Shown here piece after piece: positions 47,395-57,822 of a stretch of DNA of 64,000 bases. The notes under the pieces are model-generated. The model worked only from the letters and a program-made list of their open reading frames with translations, was not told where the DNA came from and made no database searches. The stretch's first letter is position 1, and every line of letters begins with the position of its first letter. Source of the DNA: Metallyticus violacea (lineage: Eukaryota; Arthropoda; Insecta; Mantodea; Metallyticidae); assembly GCA_030762175.1 (NCBI GenBank), contig CM060833.1, forward strand, positions 170,548,501 through 170,612,500, given 5' to 3'. The position numbers were made by a program, and so were the translations under genes.

Positions 47395-48157
47395 CTCAGC
47401 CCCCCAGTCCACGGTTCATCAGCTACTATAATATCCAGGGGACCGGGCTCCGATCCAACCAAAAACAAAACATAAATTAAAAGTAATTTAAACATTCAAC
47501 ACAGTATTAAGTTATATCTGTTACAACACTAAACCTTTCTTCTTTTTTAATTAAACCATTCGGCCAAATTTATATCCTTTAGAGTTGCTTATTCCTTAGG
47601 GCCTTATACACACTAACACCCAGGTTATTGGTGTATAAGGATCCTGTTTAACTGATGCTGGATAACTAGCCCCATACCCTCCCCTACTCATTTCATCCTC
47701 CTTTCAATATCTGACAGTTTTATTCTCATGCACATTTTCTAAGTATTTTATACCCATAACTATTTTTGTCTTACCTTGCCTATGTATTTTCCTAATTCCT
47801 TAATGTTTTCATCTGATTTTAAATTTAAAATTCTCCTACCTCTCATTTTATTTGCTAAGTTTTCTCACTCTCGTAATAGAAGCTGCTCCCTGTAAAACTT
47901 GATTTGCTTACATTCCAGTATACAATGCCAAGTACTATCTGGTTCTTGCACACATAGGAAATTTCCCCTTAGTGTCTCCATTTTTAATCAACTTAAATAT
48001 TTTACTCCTGTTCTAAACCATGCCAACCCTTCCCTCCCTACATTATCACAAATTTCAATATATCTTCCTCTTCCCCACACATTTTTAGTGCGCTATATAA
48101 TTTCAGAGATTTTCTGGAATTAGGATTTGCTCACATTTCCTGTTTTTCGATACCCTC

Positions 48158-48193
<36 letters not shown>

Positions 48194-48194
48194 C
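48158..48194. repeat. TTA microsatellite inside the LINE relic
   Basis: About 12 ATT/TTA units, separating two readable coding pieces of the minus-strand LINE. Confidence 0.9.
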
Positions 48195-48830
48195 ACATCA
48201 TTTTCATCATCATCTCTTTCCAAAATCTTTTACCCAATATTTCTCCCTCGTACCATATTGACCCCATATCCACTTCTTGTAAAATATTTTGGATTTTAGA
48301 TATCCAAATTTCTCTCCCCTTAATTTTTTCTTGTGCTACCAAAGACTGCTTGATGACATTCTGCTCTTCTAATCTCTGTATTCTATACTATACTAATATT
48401 CCAATACGTTTTCTAGGATCTTTGCTTTTATAGCCCAGTCTTCTTAGTTCCATTAGGGCAACCTCGTTAGATGAAGATGTAGGTAAGCCTAGAACAATTC
48501 TACAAAATCTATCACGCGTATTCCTTTACATTCTCCATCTGGCCCCCAAATTTCTATTCTATGTATCATTGTGCTCTCCACTATTGAGCATATATTCTCT
48601 CTAATCATTTTACTTGCATAACATATTTTAATTTTATTCTTTGCACATAAAAATAATACTTTTTGGTAAGATCTCCATGAACTGCATTCTGAAGTCTACT
48701 TTCTCTGGAATAATGTCCACAGCTTTCATCACGAAGAAATCGTAATTCCCGTTTTGCGAAGAAAGGAAACCAATTCGGTGTTAAAGATGCATTTTCTTCC
48801 AATAGATCGATTACTGCCTTCACTATCGTG

Positions 48831-49904
48831 TGCCCAAGAATGGTTCGCGAGAAATTACAGCAACATCGAGATATCGATTGTCGTGTCTAGCACTTGCTGA
48901 GCTTCGGTCGACAAGGCTGCCTCCACCTCCACAGTTCCCTGCCTCAGCCACCCCTTTCCAAACGTTCCAGAAGTTCTTGTCCTGTTTTCAGGTCTTTCAT
49001 GGCTTTCGCCAGAACCGTCTCCTGTACCTCTAATTGCTAGGTGCTGATTTCCTTTCATTCATTCCTGTAAAACATTTCGGCCATTATATGCTTTCAACTC
49101 CGACTAGTCAGCTTTTTAAACACATCATCACTTCTTATCACTGCTTCTGCTTTCGGGGTTCTTTTCATCTACTGCTATTTAGTTCTCCGTAATCTGCTAA
49201 TGTTGTACATGTTTATGTTTCTGCATCTCTCACCTACGTTAATGTTCTAAAGAACCTGTGAATAACATAACATAAGGTTTTCGCTATTAGATAGTAAATG
49301 TATGAAGTAATATATTTCATGTGCACCTTCTAACGTATGATAAATGCGTGTCTGCTTTCGTCCAAATTTATCTTTGAGGACAGGTTTGAGATGGATGATC
49401 TTCTCATAAGAGTCTGCATTAAAAGAATCTTCAATGTACCAATCCTTTGTTTGTTATACAACGCCAGATTACACTGATTGCGATTCGAAACTTTTTTTTT
49501 TTCAGATCAAGAGCTTTATAATTGGCCTTTTACATCTCTTGTATGCTGAAATGAAAAATATGACTAATTTTGCTCAGATAAGGTTTGTTTTACTACCTAG
49601 GTACTTAGATAGTGTGTAGTACAGAAATAAAGCTATAACAGGTAAAACATTTTTATGTATATGACCACAAAATAAATTAAATTCACACAAAATATACGAT
49701 ATAGTACATAAATGCACATATTGTGAAAGAATGGGCCTTTTCAAGATAATTCGTTTTTGTTTCAGACCTTGAAAATTACTCTGTGGCAAGGGCTATTGCT
49801 AACAACTCAGTAGAAGGGAGAGAGGGTGGGGTAAATTAGCTTCTTTAATGCAGCTGCAGGTAGTCTTGCTTAGCGTTCTGAGTGATAAAATAAGGAAGTT
49901 CTTA
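48831..49904. other. Non-coding stretch
   Basis: No recognisable gene. The GC-richer piece at 48830-49060 is open on both strands without motifs. Confidence 0.45.
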
Positions 49905-50595
49905 CGAAATGAATCACATAGACAGTTTTTCTGGTTGTCACCATGTCGTTCAAAAGAACATTTTTCCTTTTGTGAGGGAAATGTATCATGTCTCCTTTGG
50001 TGTTAAAGTTGGTGACCAAGGACCTTTAGTAGTTCATGTATGCTGCAAAACACGTGTTGAAAGACTGCGGCGCTGGAGGAAGAAAGAAGATAAAGTGACC
50101 AGGTTTTGGTGTGCCTATGGTTTGGAAAAAGTCATCCACTGTCTCATTTCTGAATGACGAATTTGCAGTAAGTTACAGTAAAAAACATTTTATTTAATCT
50201 GCGATGTTCTTATGCTTTCCTAAGCCAAAAGTGCCAGTAGAGCAGAAACTTTTGATGACCCTCAAATTAGGGAGCTAAACAATTAATGACATATGAAGCA
50301 TAAAGAGAGGGATGCCTTACTCACTTGAAGTCTATTGATAACTTTTGGGAAGTCTAGAGTACGAATATGCTCTTAAGAAACTCGTGCAGTATGCCATAGC
50401 TCACATTTAGATTACATACCTGAAACCTCTGGGAATGACAACGACGAGCAAGATGAACACTTTCATAAAGACATTAGAGTGACCGAAGAAAGGCATTTGG
50501 TAAACATACAACATGGTTGACTATTGCTGGTGCTTCAAGAGGAATGAATATATATCCATGCAGATGTAAGGCTGATTTGAAACCGTAATAAGCAA
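49905..50595 (+). pseudogene. Decayed copy of an uncharacterised multicopy arthropod protein
   Basis: The first frame reads VVQKNIFPFVREMYHVSFGV, then KVGDQGPLVVHVCCKTRVER. Next come LRRWRKKEDKVTRFWCAYG and LEKVIHC, which look like a decayed MPFxxPMVWREPxxHxxDCYFC. Downstream, other frames give ETFDDPQIREL, SHLDYIPETSGNDNDEQDEHF followed by HKDIRVTEERH, then MVDYCWCFKRN. From memory these follow the order FGxKxGDQDKxWAPHxCCxxC ... TFDDPQIREL ... SHLDYFPENLGxVSDExGERFHQDIxxMExRY ... MxADYCW, a block set I have seen in many uncharacterised arthropod proteins that occur in numerous copies. Its function is unknown to me. The central segment is missing or unreadable and frameshifts abound. Confidence 0.65.
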
Positions 50596-52535
50596 GTTTC
50601 ATAACTATAAGATAACTTATTTCTGAAAAATCATATTTTTAACAATGCTATAGAAAGAAAATTTGACCTGACTAAAGTACTACATGTAAAAGAACAGCTA
50701 GAGATATATTGATCTAAAAATGACGCAAACCAATTATCTGTTAGCAGGATATTTTACACGAGGCTTGTTATAATCTCATTGACAAGTTGTACGACAAATA
50801 TACTGCTTACCATGAAGATTCAACTTCTATTTATTCGAAAACACTATTAAGTTCCACTTGACGTACTGTGTTTTCATAATCAAACGTGCCTCAGAGTGAA
50901 TGTCTATACATAATTTAAATAGTAATAGTTATTAAACATTTTACATAGATTGTAGTGACAAGCAAGAACGTTTCATGTATCAGAAAAACCTATTTAGGCT
51001 ACCTCCTTGACGAGAGGGAAAGGCTGTCTATCGTCATCTCTTCTATTTTCACTTACTAAAAATGGCTCTAGCAATAATTCTTTCTATTGTGACAAAGCTA
51101 AGTGCATGCAGGTGTCCGACATGAGCAAACAATACGTCATTTGTATTCTTAGTTGCTGGAGATGCTCGTAAACTCGTTAAAGATTCCACAAGATCAGGTG
51201 TCGGTGATGACATCATTACATTGGGTGATCATGAACTCTCCAATGAGAAAACGAAGAATTGAAGAACTTAAAGTGAGCGCGTTTGGAAACACAAAGTTCA
51301 CCAATAATATTTGAATGTTTTGAAAGCTCAGTAGTCCGTGAGCTATCATCTGTGGGCCCAGTTGAGCGTTCATGAACACGTGAGGACACTTTGAAATTGG
51401 TATATAAGGGGAAACGGCTTTGCAAAAGCACGCTTTTCCAAACATAGTTGCGACCTTCAGTTTACGCATTTTCTAGATTTAAAATCAGCAGTGTAGGCAA
51501 GTGACACACAATATAGTTTTAGGGCGGTAGATGCAATGTTAATTGTTGGGGCGTCTGAGACACTTTTTGATAACTTTAGTGCAGATAGAGTTTAGTCAAT
51601 TCTTGGGGCAGCGAGGCGTGTAAAGAATTTCCAGATTTCCGTTCAGGTAGCGTACATGGTGTTAATGTCAAAGAGGTAACGAACCAGGTGGCCGTCAACA
51701 AATTATCGTGTGAATAAACACTTCCAGGCGTTGAATGAAGCATCGTGGTGTGATTTGAACCTTTTCCTTTCATTTCCCTCCTCCCGTGACTACGAGAACA
51801 CAAAAGCCGACTCTGGGTACCTGAAAGACCCGGGGTACGAAGTGAAACCCTCGGGTAGATTTCTACAGCCACATCGACAGCATATCAAATTAAAAACTAT
51901 TCAAAATTTAAATACATTTAGCTAATTAATTTTTTTATTTTTCATTGTAGATGTCAACTAGTTCTTTTTACCTAGTCTTCTTCTTATTTTTATCATGTAA
52001 CTGTCGACACACATTCTAGTACCTTCTCACTGGTTTTAATTACTTTGAACTTTCTTTACGAACGGAGAGACATAAACGTTTCAATTCTCTAACTTAACCC
52101 GCTGTACAGAACCATTTTAGTTCAGCTTCTTGTGATATCTGCTGATTATATTGATGGTTTTACAATTTTACAATTAGATAAGTGTCCATGTTGCCATGCA
52201 ATTGACTTTACAGCAGTGGAGTCCTTAGACAAATATTATTTCATAATATTATTATACATAAAATATGTAACTTTTCAAAATAAACATATTTCTTGACTAG
52301 TCATGTACAGATGTAAGAATTATAAGGAAACTTTTTTTTTGGTCAGTAATTACTAAGCTATCGCTGTATATCAGGACTAATCTTTTTAATCACAGATGCT
52401 TCCCGCCGCCTTTCTCATCTGATCTTAAACTTTTCAGAATTGACATCCCTCGGGCAAAAGAGGAGAATGATCGTGGGCTCACCAGGCAGACATCTGGCCT
52501 GAATTCCTCCGGTCCCGAAGGATCGCTGACGGTGC
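50596..52535. other. Non-coding stretch
   Basis: No gene recognised. The minus frame at 51194-51469 and the overlapping frames at 51576-51925 have no motifs. Confidence 0.45.
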
Positions 52536-53055
52536 ATGTTAGGCAACAGCAATAAGAACGACACGAGTTTAACGGGACCCATTGAGACTGACTTAGGTCA
52601 CACTTGTGGCTATCATATTGCCCTAACGGATAGATCTGATGAAAGCAACATTTCTAATATGGAAGAATGTTTCTTTGCGTTGATAATGTCCTTCTGTGCC
52701 TCAGGTGAGAGACAACCCCTAAGCACTGCAAACTTTTGTTGTCGACGTCAACGTATCAGATGAAATGAAGAAATTTCTATTTCTGGCAGCACAATGCAGA
52801 GATTACCCCACTCGCAAGTCCCAGCAGTCTCTGTCAAGTCCCATATTTGGTGAATCCAAGGCAACTACTTCACACTTTCCATGTCCGAGGTTTTGGACAT
52901 GGAAAGTTTTAACGAATGGTTCAAAACCAGGTGACAAAACTCCATTCGACCTTGCCAGACACTCGACGCACCTGTGGCTGCCAACCAGAGGCTTTCTGAA
53001 TGAAATGAAGATGGGGGAAATGGAAGTGAAGAGTGTTTATACAATGAAACTGTAA
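52536..53055 (+). other. Unrecognised GC-richer region with two consecutive open frames
   Basis: Frames of 75 codons (52536-52763) and 96 codons (52765-53055) lie almost end to end on the plus strand in DNA that is less AT-rich than its surroundings. The second begins MKKFLFLAAQCRDYPTRKSQ and contains LARHSTHLWLPTRGFLNEMK. Neither matches a family I know and no signal peptide or catalytic motif is convincing. A 13-bp perfect hairpin lies inside (52874-52907). It could be an exon, a repeat, or chance. Confidence 0.2.
52874..52907. repeat. 13-bp perfect inverted repeat with 8-base loop
   Basis: ACTTTCCATGTCC, loop GAGGTTTT, GGACATGGAAAGT. The stem is perfect. Function unknown. Confidence 0.9.
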
Positions 53056-53094
53056 GACGTTAGAACCGCTAGAAAAATCCAAACTTTTTGGTTT

Positions 53095-53170
53095 GGTTCA
53101 ACAGGAAAGGCAATCCGTTTGCATGGGGATCAAATCCTGGTCTCCAATTGTGGAACCAGTGTTCTAGTGA
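53095..53170 (-). mobile_element. tRNA-like SINE relic
   Basis: The reverse complement contains ATTGGAGACCAGGATTTGATCC, sharing the GGAGACCA(C/G)GA(T)xxGAxCC arrangement with 21690-21775. It is short and diverged. Confidence 0.35.
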
Positions 53171-53380
53171 ATAATTGGTAAGAATATTCCATTATAATAG
53201 CAAGTGCTGAAGATAAGGTAAAACTGAATCATGGTGGGCCGTGAAATCGTTCCGACAGTGAAGAATTCTTTCATCATTTTCTCGGAAATCCAATATCTCT
53301 ATAATTCTATGGTATGTAATTTAAGATGTTTACTGTTCTATCGAGATTCATGCATAGTGTATATTTTTTGCCTTTTATAT

Positions 53381-53660
53381 TTAATACAATGCGCTACGAA
53401 TTGAAAATTGATCTTGCTGATAGGAAATTACTGTGTAACGGCCTCGTCGCCTACAGCAGAAAACCCGTAGCACATTTTTGTTGCTTTCATTATTTATTAG
53501 CAGTAAATATTGTACTCGCCAGCTTAGTAGAAGTTCAAAATGCCTACCCTCTACTGTAAGACATGCCTGAATGCTTCTGAAAATATTTTCAGACATTCAC
53601 TGGAATCCATTCTCCCGGATATTGTAAACTGTCTCCGAGATATTTTGTTTTAGCGCCTCC
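53381..53660 (-). pseudogene. Transposase C-terminal relic (GGHFEHLL type)
   Basis: On the minus strand the sequence opens with MEALKQNISETVYNIRENGF, an interrupting stop and MSENIFRSIQACLTVEGRHF, then ELLLSWR. This corresponds to the xLKxxIxxxxxxIxxxxLxxVxxxxxxRxxxCxxxxGxHFEHLL C-terminus of the same transposase type found at 30.7 and 60.7 kb. No catalytic blocks remain. The non-coding tail towards 53381 is probably the former 3' flank of the element. Confidence 0.65.
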
Positions 53661-54077
53661 ATGGGTTTCATTTCATGTACAGCAGCTGAGTGGCTTTACA
53701 TGCACTGCCGGCAGATGCACCAATTTGCTGGGCCAATCGTTTTAAAGACTTTCGAGCATTTTCTAATTGATCAAGATTTTTCTTTGTTCAAAGACGGTAT
53801 TTTAGTCTCGGCTTCTGAAAACGCCTTGGACTCGAACTTTATTCATGATCTGAAAATTGCCCTCCTAGATGGAAATCTTAATCCTAGAAGTTTAGCACGA
53901 ACTTTTCTTGTATGGCTACTTTTACACATGACAATCGTAAATAAATGTTCTTCGTCCTGGGGTATATCTCAGTTTCGGCATATTCCACAATACACAAATA
54001 CACATCATGAAGTCTACATAAATGTAACTGAAACAGATGGCGTCACGAGCACGACTGAGCAAGGTCAATTGCCTTAG
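53661..54077 (+). CDS. Unrecognised 138-codon open frame
   Basis: One of the two longest open frames in the window (the other, also 138 codons, lies at 24575-24991). It reads FAGPIVLKTFEHFLIDQDFS, then LFKDGILVSASENALDSNFI and DLKIALLDGNLNPRSLARTF, with a mixed, protein-like composition and no long low-complexity run. Splice-acceptor-like TGTACAGCAG and CTGCCGGCAG precede 53690-53720, and ATCGTAAAT near 53936 could be a donor, so it might be an internal exon of about 80 codons. I recognise no family. The frame starts at the edge of a minus-strand transposase relic, which argues for a repeat or for chance. Confidence 0.2.
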   Translation: MGFISCTAAEWLYMHCRQMHQFAGPIVLKTFEHFLIDQDFSLFKDGILVSASENALDSNFIHDLKIALLDGNLNPRSLARTFLVWLLLHMTIVNKCSSSWGISQFRHIPQYTNTHHEVYINVTETDGVTSTTEQGQLP

Positions 54078-55566
54078 ACAGCAGAACTTTATTTCCAGTC
54101 TTACCGAAAATCGGTCTCCCGGTGAACTTTAGCTCGTTTGTATTAATGTATAAAAACTCCGATTGCGTATCCAAATGAAGGCACGGTATATCTAACAGGT
54201 GTCTTTATCGTTCATTACCCTTAATTTAATTCCCTTTTTTTACATCAGTTATATTCAAAACACCAAAATTTTTTCATTGTTAAAATTATGAAAATATATT
54301 TTTGCGCTGAGGAAATAAAATAATTATACTTCATAACTTAAGTATCGCTTTCTTGTATTTAGCAAGGGAAATAATTCGGTTTTTTTATTTCCTATAAACT
54401 TTTTAGCTAATAGCAATATATTCATAGATTTTTCCTGTTCTTTTAATAAAACAGCCCTTGATATCCGCTAGTTTGTATATTAAGGACAGTTAAGGAAGAA
54501 AACTACTATACTTAAACTGGCACTGCTCTAAGTGTTCAAGATGTAAGTTGCAATAAAATGCGATTACCTGTTGAGTACCTGTGTTTTATCGAACCGTTGG
54601 TACGTATACACTCTGGGAAAATGTTGTGAAGCAGAATAAATAGCTTTTCATTGGCATTGTTTTCAGAGCAGACATTTCATCAACATTTATATGTTTTCCC
54701 AGTAGTTTTAAATCATTTTGAGATTTACCCAGTACGTAAACAAAAGACAAAGTTATATTGATTGTAGAAATATCATTGTGCGTTTCTTAATAACGGCGGC
54801 ATTTATCGATAGTTTTAAACGCCGTCAAGTACATACAAGTATTTTATCTGTTAATGTGGGAATACCTGTCCCTAATCAGACATTACCGTTTTACAGCACA
54901 ACCCAGTTCCGATACGCATGTATCATATTAATGGAACACGCACATAGATATGCATTATGTAAAAGAAAACGCAAGGGATGTCCGGTCAGTGCAATCCGCT
55001 ATGTACACAGTGCAATTTCATTCCATTACCACGTCTGTGAATCACTCCGGACGTGGATGTAGAAACGCGACGGATTCTAATGCAATTAAACGCCATGTTC
55101 CAATTTACACGTTAACAGATATTTCAACGGGGCACTGTACTCGGCGATACCCGAGGACCGGCGGAGTTATATCACGGAAATCCCTGGAAAATATCGTGAA
55201 CCATTCGGTGGGAGTGCTAAATGGCTTTTGTGGGATCGATGGACACTGGGATAATAGATATGCACAGTTAGGGGTGTCTTAGCTCAAACGCAGTCACTCG
55301 TAAATTCAAAGAAGCTGTGCTTTTACGTGATCTTTCCTTTATACCATTTTCTTGCAAGGTTTATGTTTAGCATGACAAAATGTTACTGAGGTCCTGACTT
55401 AAGGCAAAATTTATTTGTGACCCTTAGAAGTATATAAATATACAGAAATGATATTCTTTAACTATCAACTATTATTGAAACATTTTATTCTTGTAATTAT
55501 TTTCTTATTATAGTATTTTATAAAGTGAATTCTTATTGGCTAGCAAAGTGTTCATACCTCGCAGAA
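54078..55566. other. Non-coding stretch with a GC-richer patch
   Basis: AT-rich up to about 54880. From about 54880 to 55280 GC and CpG rise and two overlapping plus frames are open (54718-55062 and 54950-55282), without recognisable motifs. Unexplained. Confidence 0.4.
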
Positions 55567-55843
55567 AACCGCCACGTGTGGCCGAGGTCGTTAAGGCGCG
55601 GACTCATGAGCGGGAGATCTGGAGTTCGAATCCCGTCAGGACCATTCTCCTTGTGTGAAGTTTTTCCAGTTTTCCTCAGTCCTCATAAATGGCAAATGCC
55701 GAGGAGGTACCCTAAACTTAGATCTGGAACGCTTCCTTCCTTAAAAATCCTTTCCCAATATATCATTTCATCTCATATATCACCAGTGTTCACCGCCTGT
55801 GGTGCCCAAGTAGTAAAAACGGGCGTTAAACACTATTAAAAAT
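55567..55843 (+). mobile_element. SINE-B, full-length copy on the plus strand
   Basis: It starts ACCGCCACGTGTGGCCGAGG with A-box region GGCCGAGGTCGTTAAGG and B box GTTCGAATCCC. The body CAGTTTTCCTCAGTCCTCAT, ATGGCAAATGCCG and GGAACGCTTCCTTCC follows, and it ends ACGGGCGTTAAACACTATTAA. It is the best reference copy of this family in the window. Confidence 0.92.
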
Positions 55844-56308
55844 TGTGGATCCCGAAACCAACGCAAAAATCTTCAATTCAGTACTTGAAGAAGAACGCTG
55901 TTCATGAGAAGGCTCAACCGAAACTGCTGAAAGCAAAGACGTGAAAGAAACGTAGGCGTCTCTGCAGAAATGCATCGGTAAACGTTGCTAATGATGAGGA
56001 TTTGCATACGCTTACATAAAAGAACTCCAAACAGAGCAAATAATAATTGAAACAACACAGACTCGTTTATTGTCATTGGTTCGAGCAGCACATCCAAGAA
56101 TACTCTACGAGACGTGGTGTATAAACAGACAACCCACATTTGAGCAAGTGAGGTGAAAACTCTTTATGATGGAGTTGTAGGCATCGCATCATTAGCTCCA
56201 TCTTGTTCCTTGAAACAGCGGTCTGTAAACCAGTCGTGGAAGTGGCCATCGATGTTCTTTCTTTGAAGATCGTGTCATTTATTTTCTTGAACATGAAGCT
56301 TGATCCGT
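55844..56308. other. Non-coding stretch
   Basis: Two overlapping minus frames (55873-56139 and 56073-56294) are open. CFKEQDGANDAMPT near 56210 faintly recalls the QQDGAxxH transposase block, but nothing around it supports that reading. Confidence 0.35.
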
Positions 56309-56575
56309 TTTATTTGCGGACGCCCTTTAACATCTCAGGTCATCAGCGTCCCATTCAATTCAGGGTGATAAATTTTGCTTAAAAGCCCCTTCTTTCACGC
56401 TTGGGGATATTTTACGTGCCATAAAACTATGACACGGAGCATATGGCTATATTTCCCTTCCCAAGGAAGCCATATTTAGGATTTTTGCGCCCGAAAATAT
56501 CCATCGGCCCTGGTCGGAATTGACCCCTTGTCTCGGGCCTACGAGGCAAATATTGTTATCAGTAGAACACTAGGG
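56309..56575 (-). mobile_element. SINE-A copy 5 (diverged)
   Basis: Minus-strand copy with all body blocks in order, many substitutions and small deletions. A-box region GTTCTACTGATAAC and B-box region GGGTCAATTCC are both decayed. It is the oldest-looking SINE-A here. Confidence 0.88.
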
Positions 56576-56674
56576 CACACCACTCAGTTTACCTGACCAC
56601 ATCCCTGTAGGTTTCTATGGCGTATGATGGAGGGTATCAAATCCTTCTTAAAATTAAGACATGACTACTAATGT

Positions 56675-56930
56675 GGTTTTAACGCCGTTTTACTGCTATG
56701 GCATCACAAGATGTGGTCACTGATGATATCTCAAATGAAATGATAAAGTGGAAAAGCGTTTCAGATTTAAACTTTGCCTTCACCGGCATTTGTCATTTAT
56801 GGGGTATGAGGAATAGAAGGGGGAAAAGAAAAACCGTAGTTAGAGGAATGGTTTGACAAGAATCGAACTCCAGTCCTCCTGTTCACGAGTCCTTGTCTTA
56901 ACGACCTCAACTATCCTTGTCGATTCGCAT
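56675..56930 (-). mobile_element. SINE-B, diverged subfamily
   Basis: On the minus strand: GATAGTTGAGGTCGTTAAGA (A-box region), GGAGTTCGATTCTTG (B-box region), a body with CATAAATGACAAATGCCG, and a 3' end GCAGTAAAACGGCGTTAAAA. It has the same plan as 55567-55843 but a distinct middle, shared with 27573-27714. Confidence 0.85.
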
Positions 56931-57822
56931 TGTATAGATGAATAGTGAACCATGTACAGGCTTACATCAACCCACTTTCAACATTAGCTATAAACTACGT
57001 GATTCTTGTATGTAAAGAAATATTCATGTCAAATATCAGTAAACTACGTTCATTAATTTGACATTATAGAGAAAAATCAGGGACCGAGAGGGAATGAAGC
57101 ACTCCGTATATCTATTAACATTTCTGAATGTGCTGTTTACACGATTAGCTAAAAGATTCTCAAGTTATTATTTTGCCCCCAGTGGGCTCTTGGTGCTGCA
57201 TTATGGGAGGAGTGAGGTAAGGTGATGCTAGGAAGAACAGATAAAACCGAAGCTGTACTGAATATTCATAAGTAGAAGGCGAGATATGGAAAGGGATCAA
57301 ATCTATGAGTTACTTATACTTGGAGAACAGACTTCTATGTGACCGCGTAATAAAGTGTAGCCGGCAGTCGCCACTTTCATCTAAGTAGGCAGTAAGCTTA
57401 AAGCTTACAATTCAAATCGTCTGCCAGTGTTAAACATAGAATATCCTTGACCATACGACTGGAAGTACGAGATAAAGTTAAAATTTGAATTTGGATACAC
57501 ATTTATTTATTGGAAAACAGACGCTTTTTATATATCTACAGCAGTTACTGTGACAACTGTTTCGCTATTTAACTCCACTATCATTAATGAAGAATACGCT
57601 CTAACTTGCATAATAGAGCATAAAACCAACAATTGACATTTATCAACAGTGTTTATTTTCTAGCATTCTTACAGTGTTTTTCTCCCGCTAGTGCAGTTGG
57701 CCTATTGTTGATGTTACTAGATAGGATAATCCCTCATTAATTAATGCTCTAAATGAGCTTACATACTGATTTCCTACCAAAAGTTTACAAGTTAAACATA
57801 TTGATCACAACACCACAGAGTA
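56931..57822. other. Non-coding stretch
   Basis: No gene or repeat recognised. It ends at the TA target of the mariner (57821-57822). Confidence 0.5.

Larger units (their letters stand above)
47250..48830 (-). pseudogene. LINE (non-LTR retrotransposon) 3' half, 5'-truncated relic
   Basis: On the minus strand, coding pieces run from 48830 downward. They include MIHRIEIWGPDGECKGIR, comparable to the YGxExWG block after the reverse-transcriptase domain. FCRIVLGLP follows, then ALMELRRLGYKSKDPRKRIG for the ELGRxPL region. Next come IQRLEEQNVIKQSLVAQEK and IWISKIQNILQE, then YEGEILGKRFWKE. After a TTA microsatellite come LAWFRTGVKYL and DSTWHCILECK, a C-terminal Cys/His block (CxxC...HxxxxC). A 3' untranslated part of about 500 bases ends near AATAAATGTAAC at about 47250. 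Stops and frameshifts show it is dead. The polymerase core is absent. Confidence 0.75.

Noticed and set aside
37725..56139. Shared peptide NSVLLQVL in minus frames at 37.9 and 55.9 kb
   Set aside because: The underlying nucleotides differ and the surrounding sequence does not align, so coincidence is likely.
56073..56294. EQDGA as a transposase second-Asp block
   Set aside because: The match is five residues, with no other transposase block at the right spacing.
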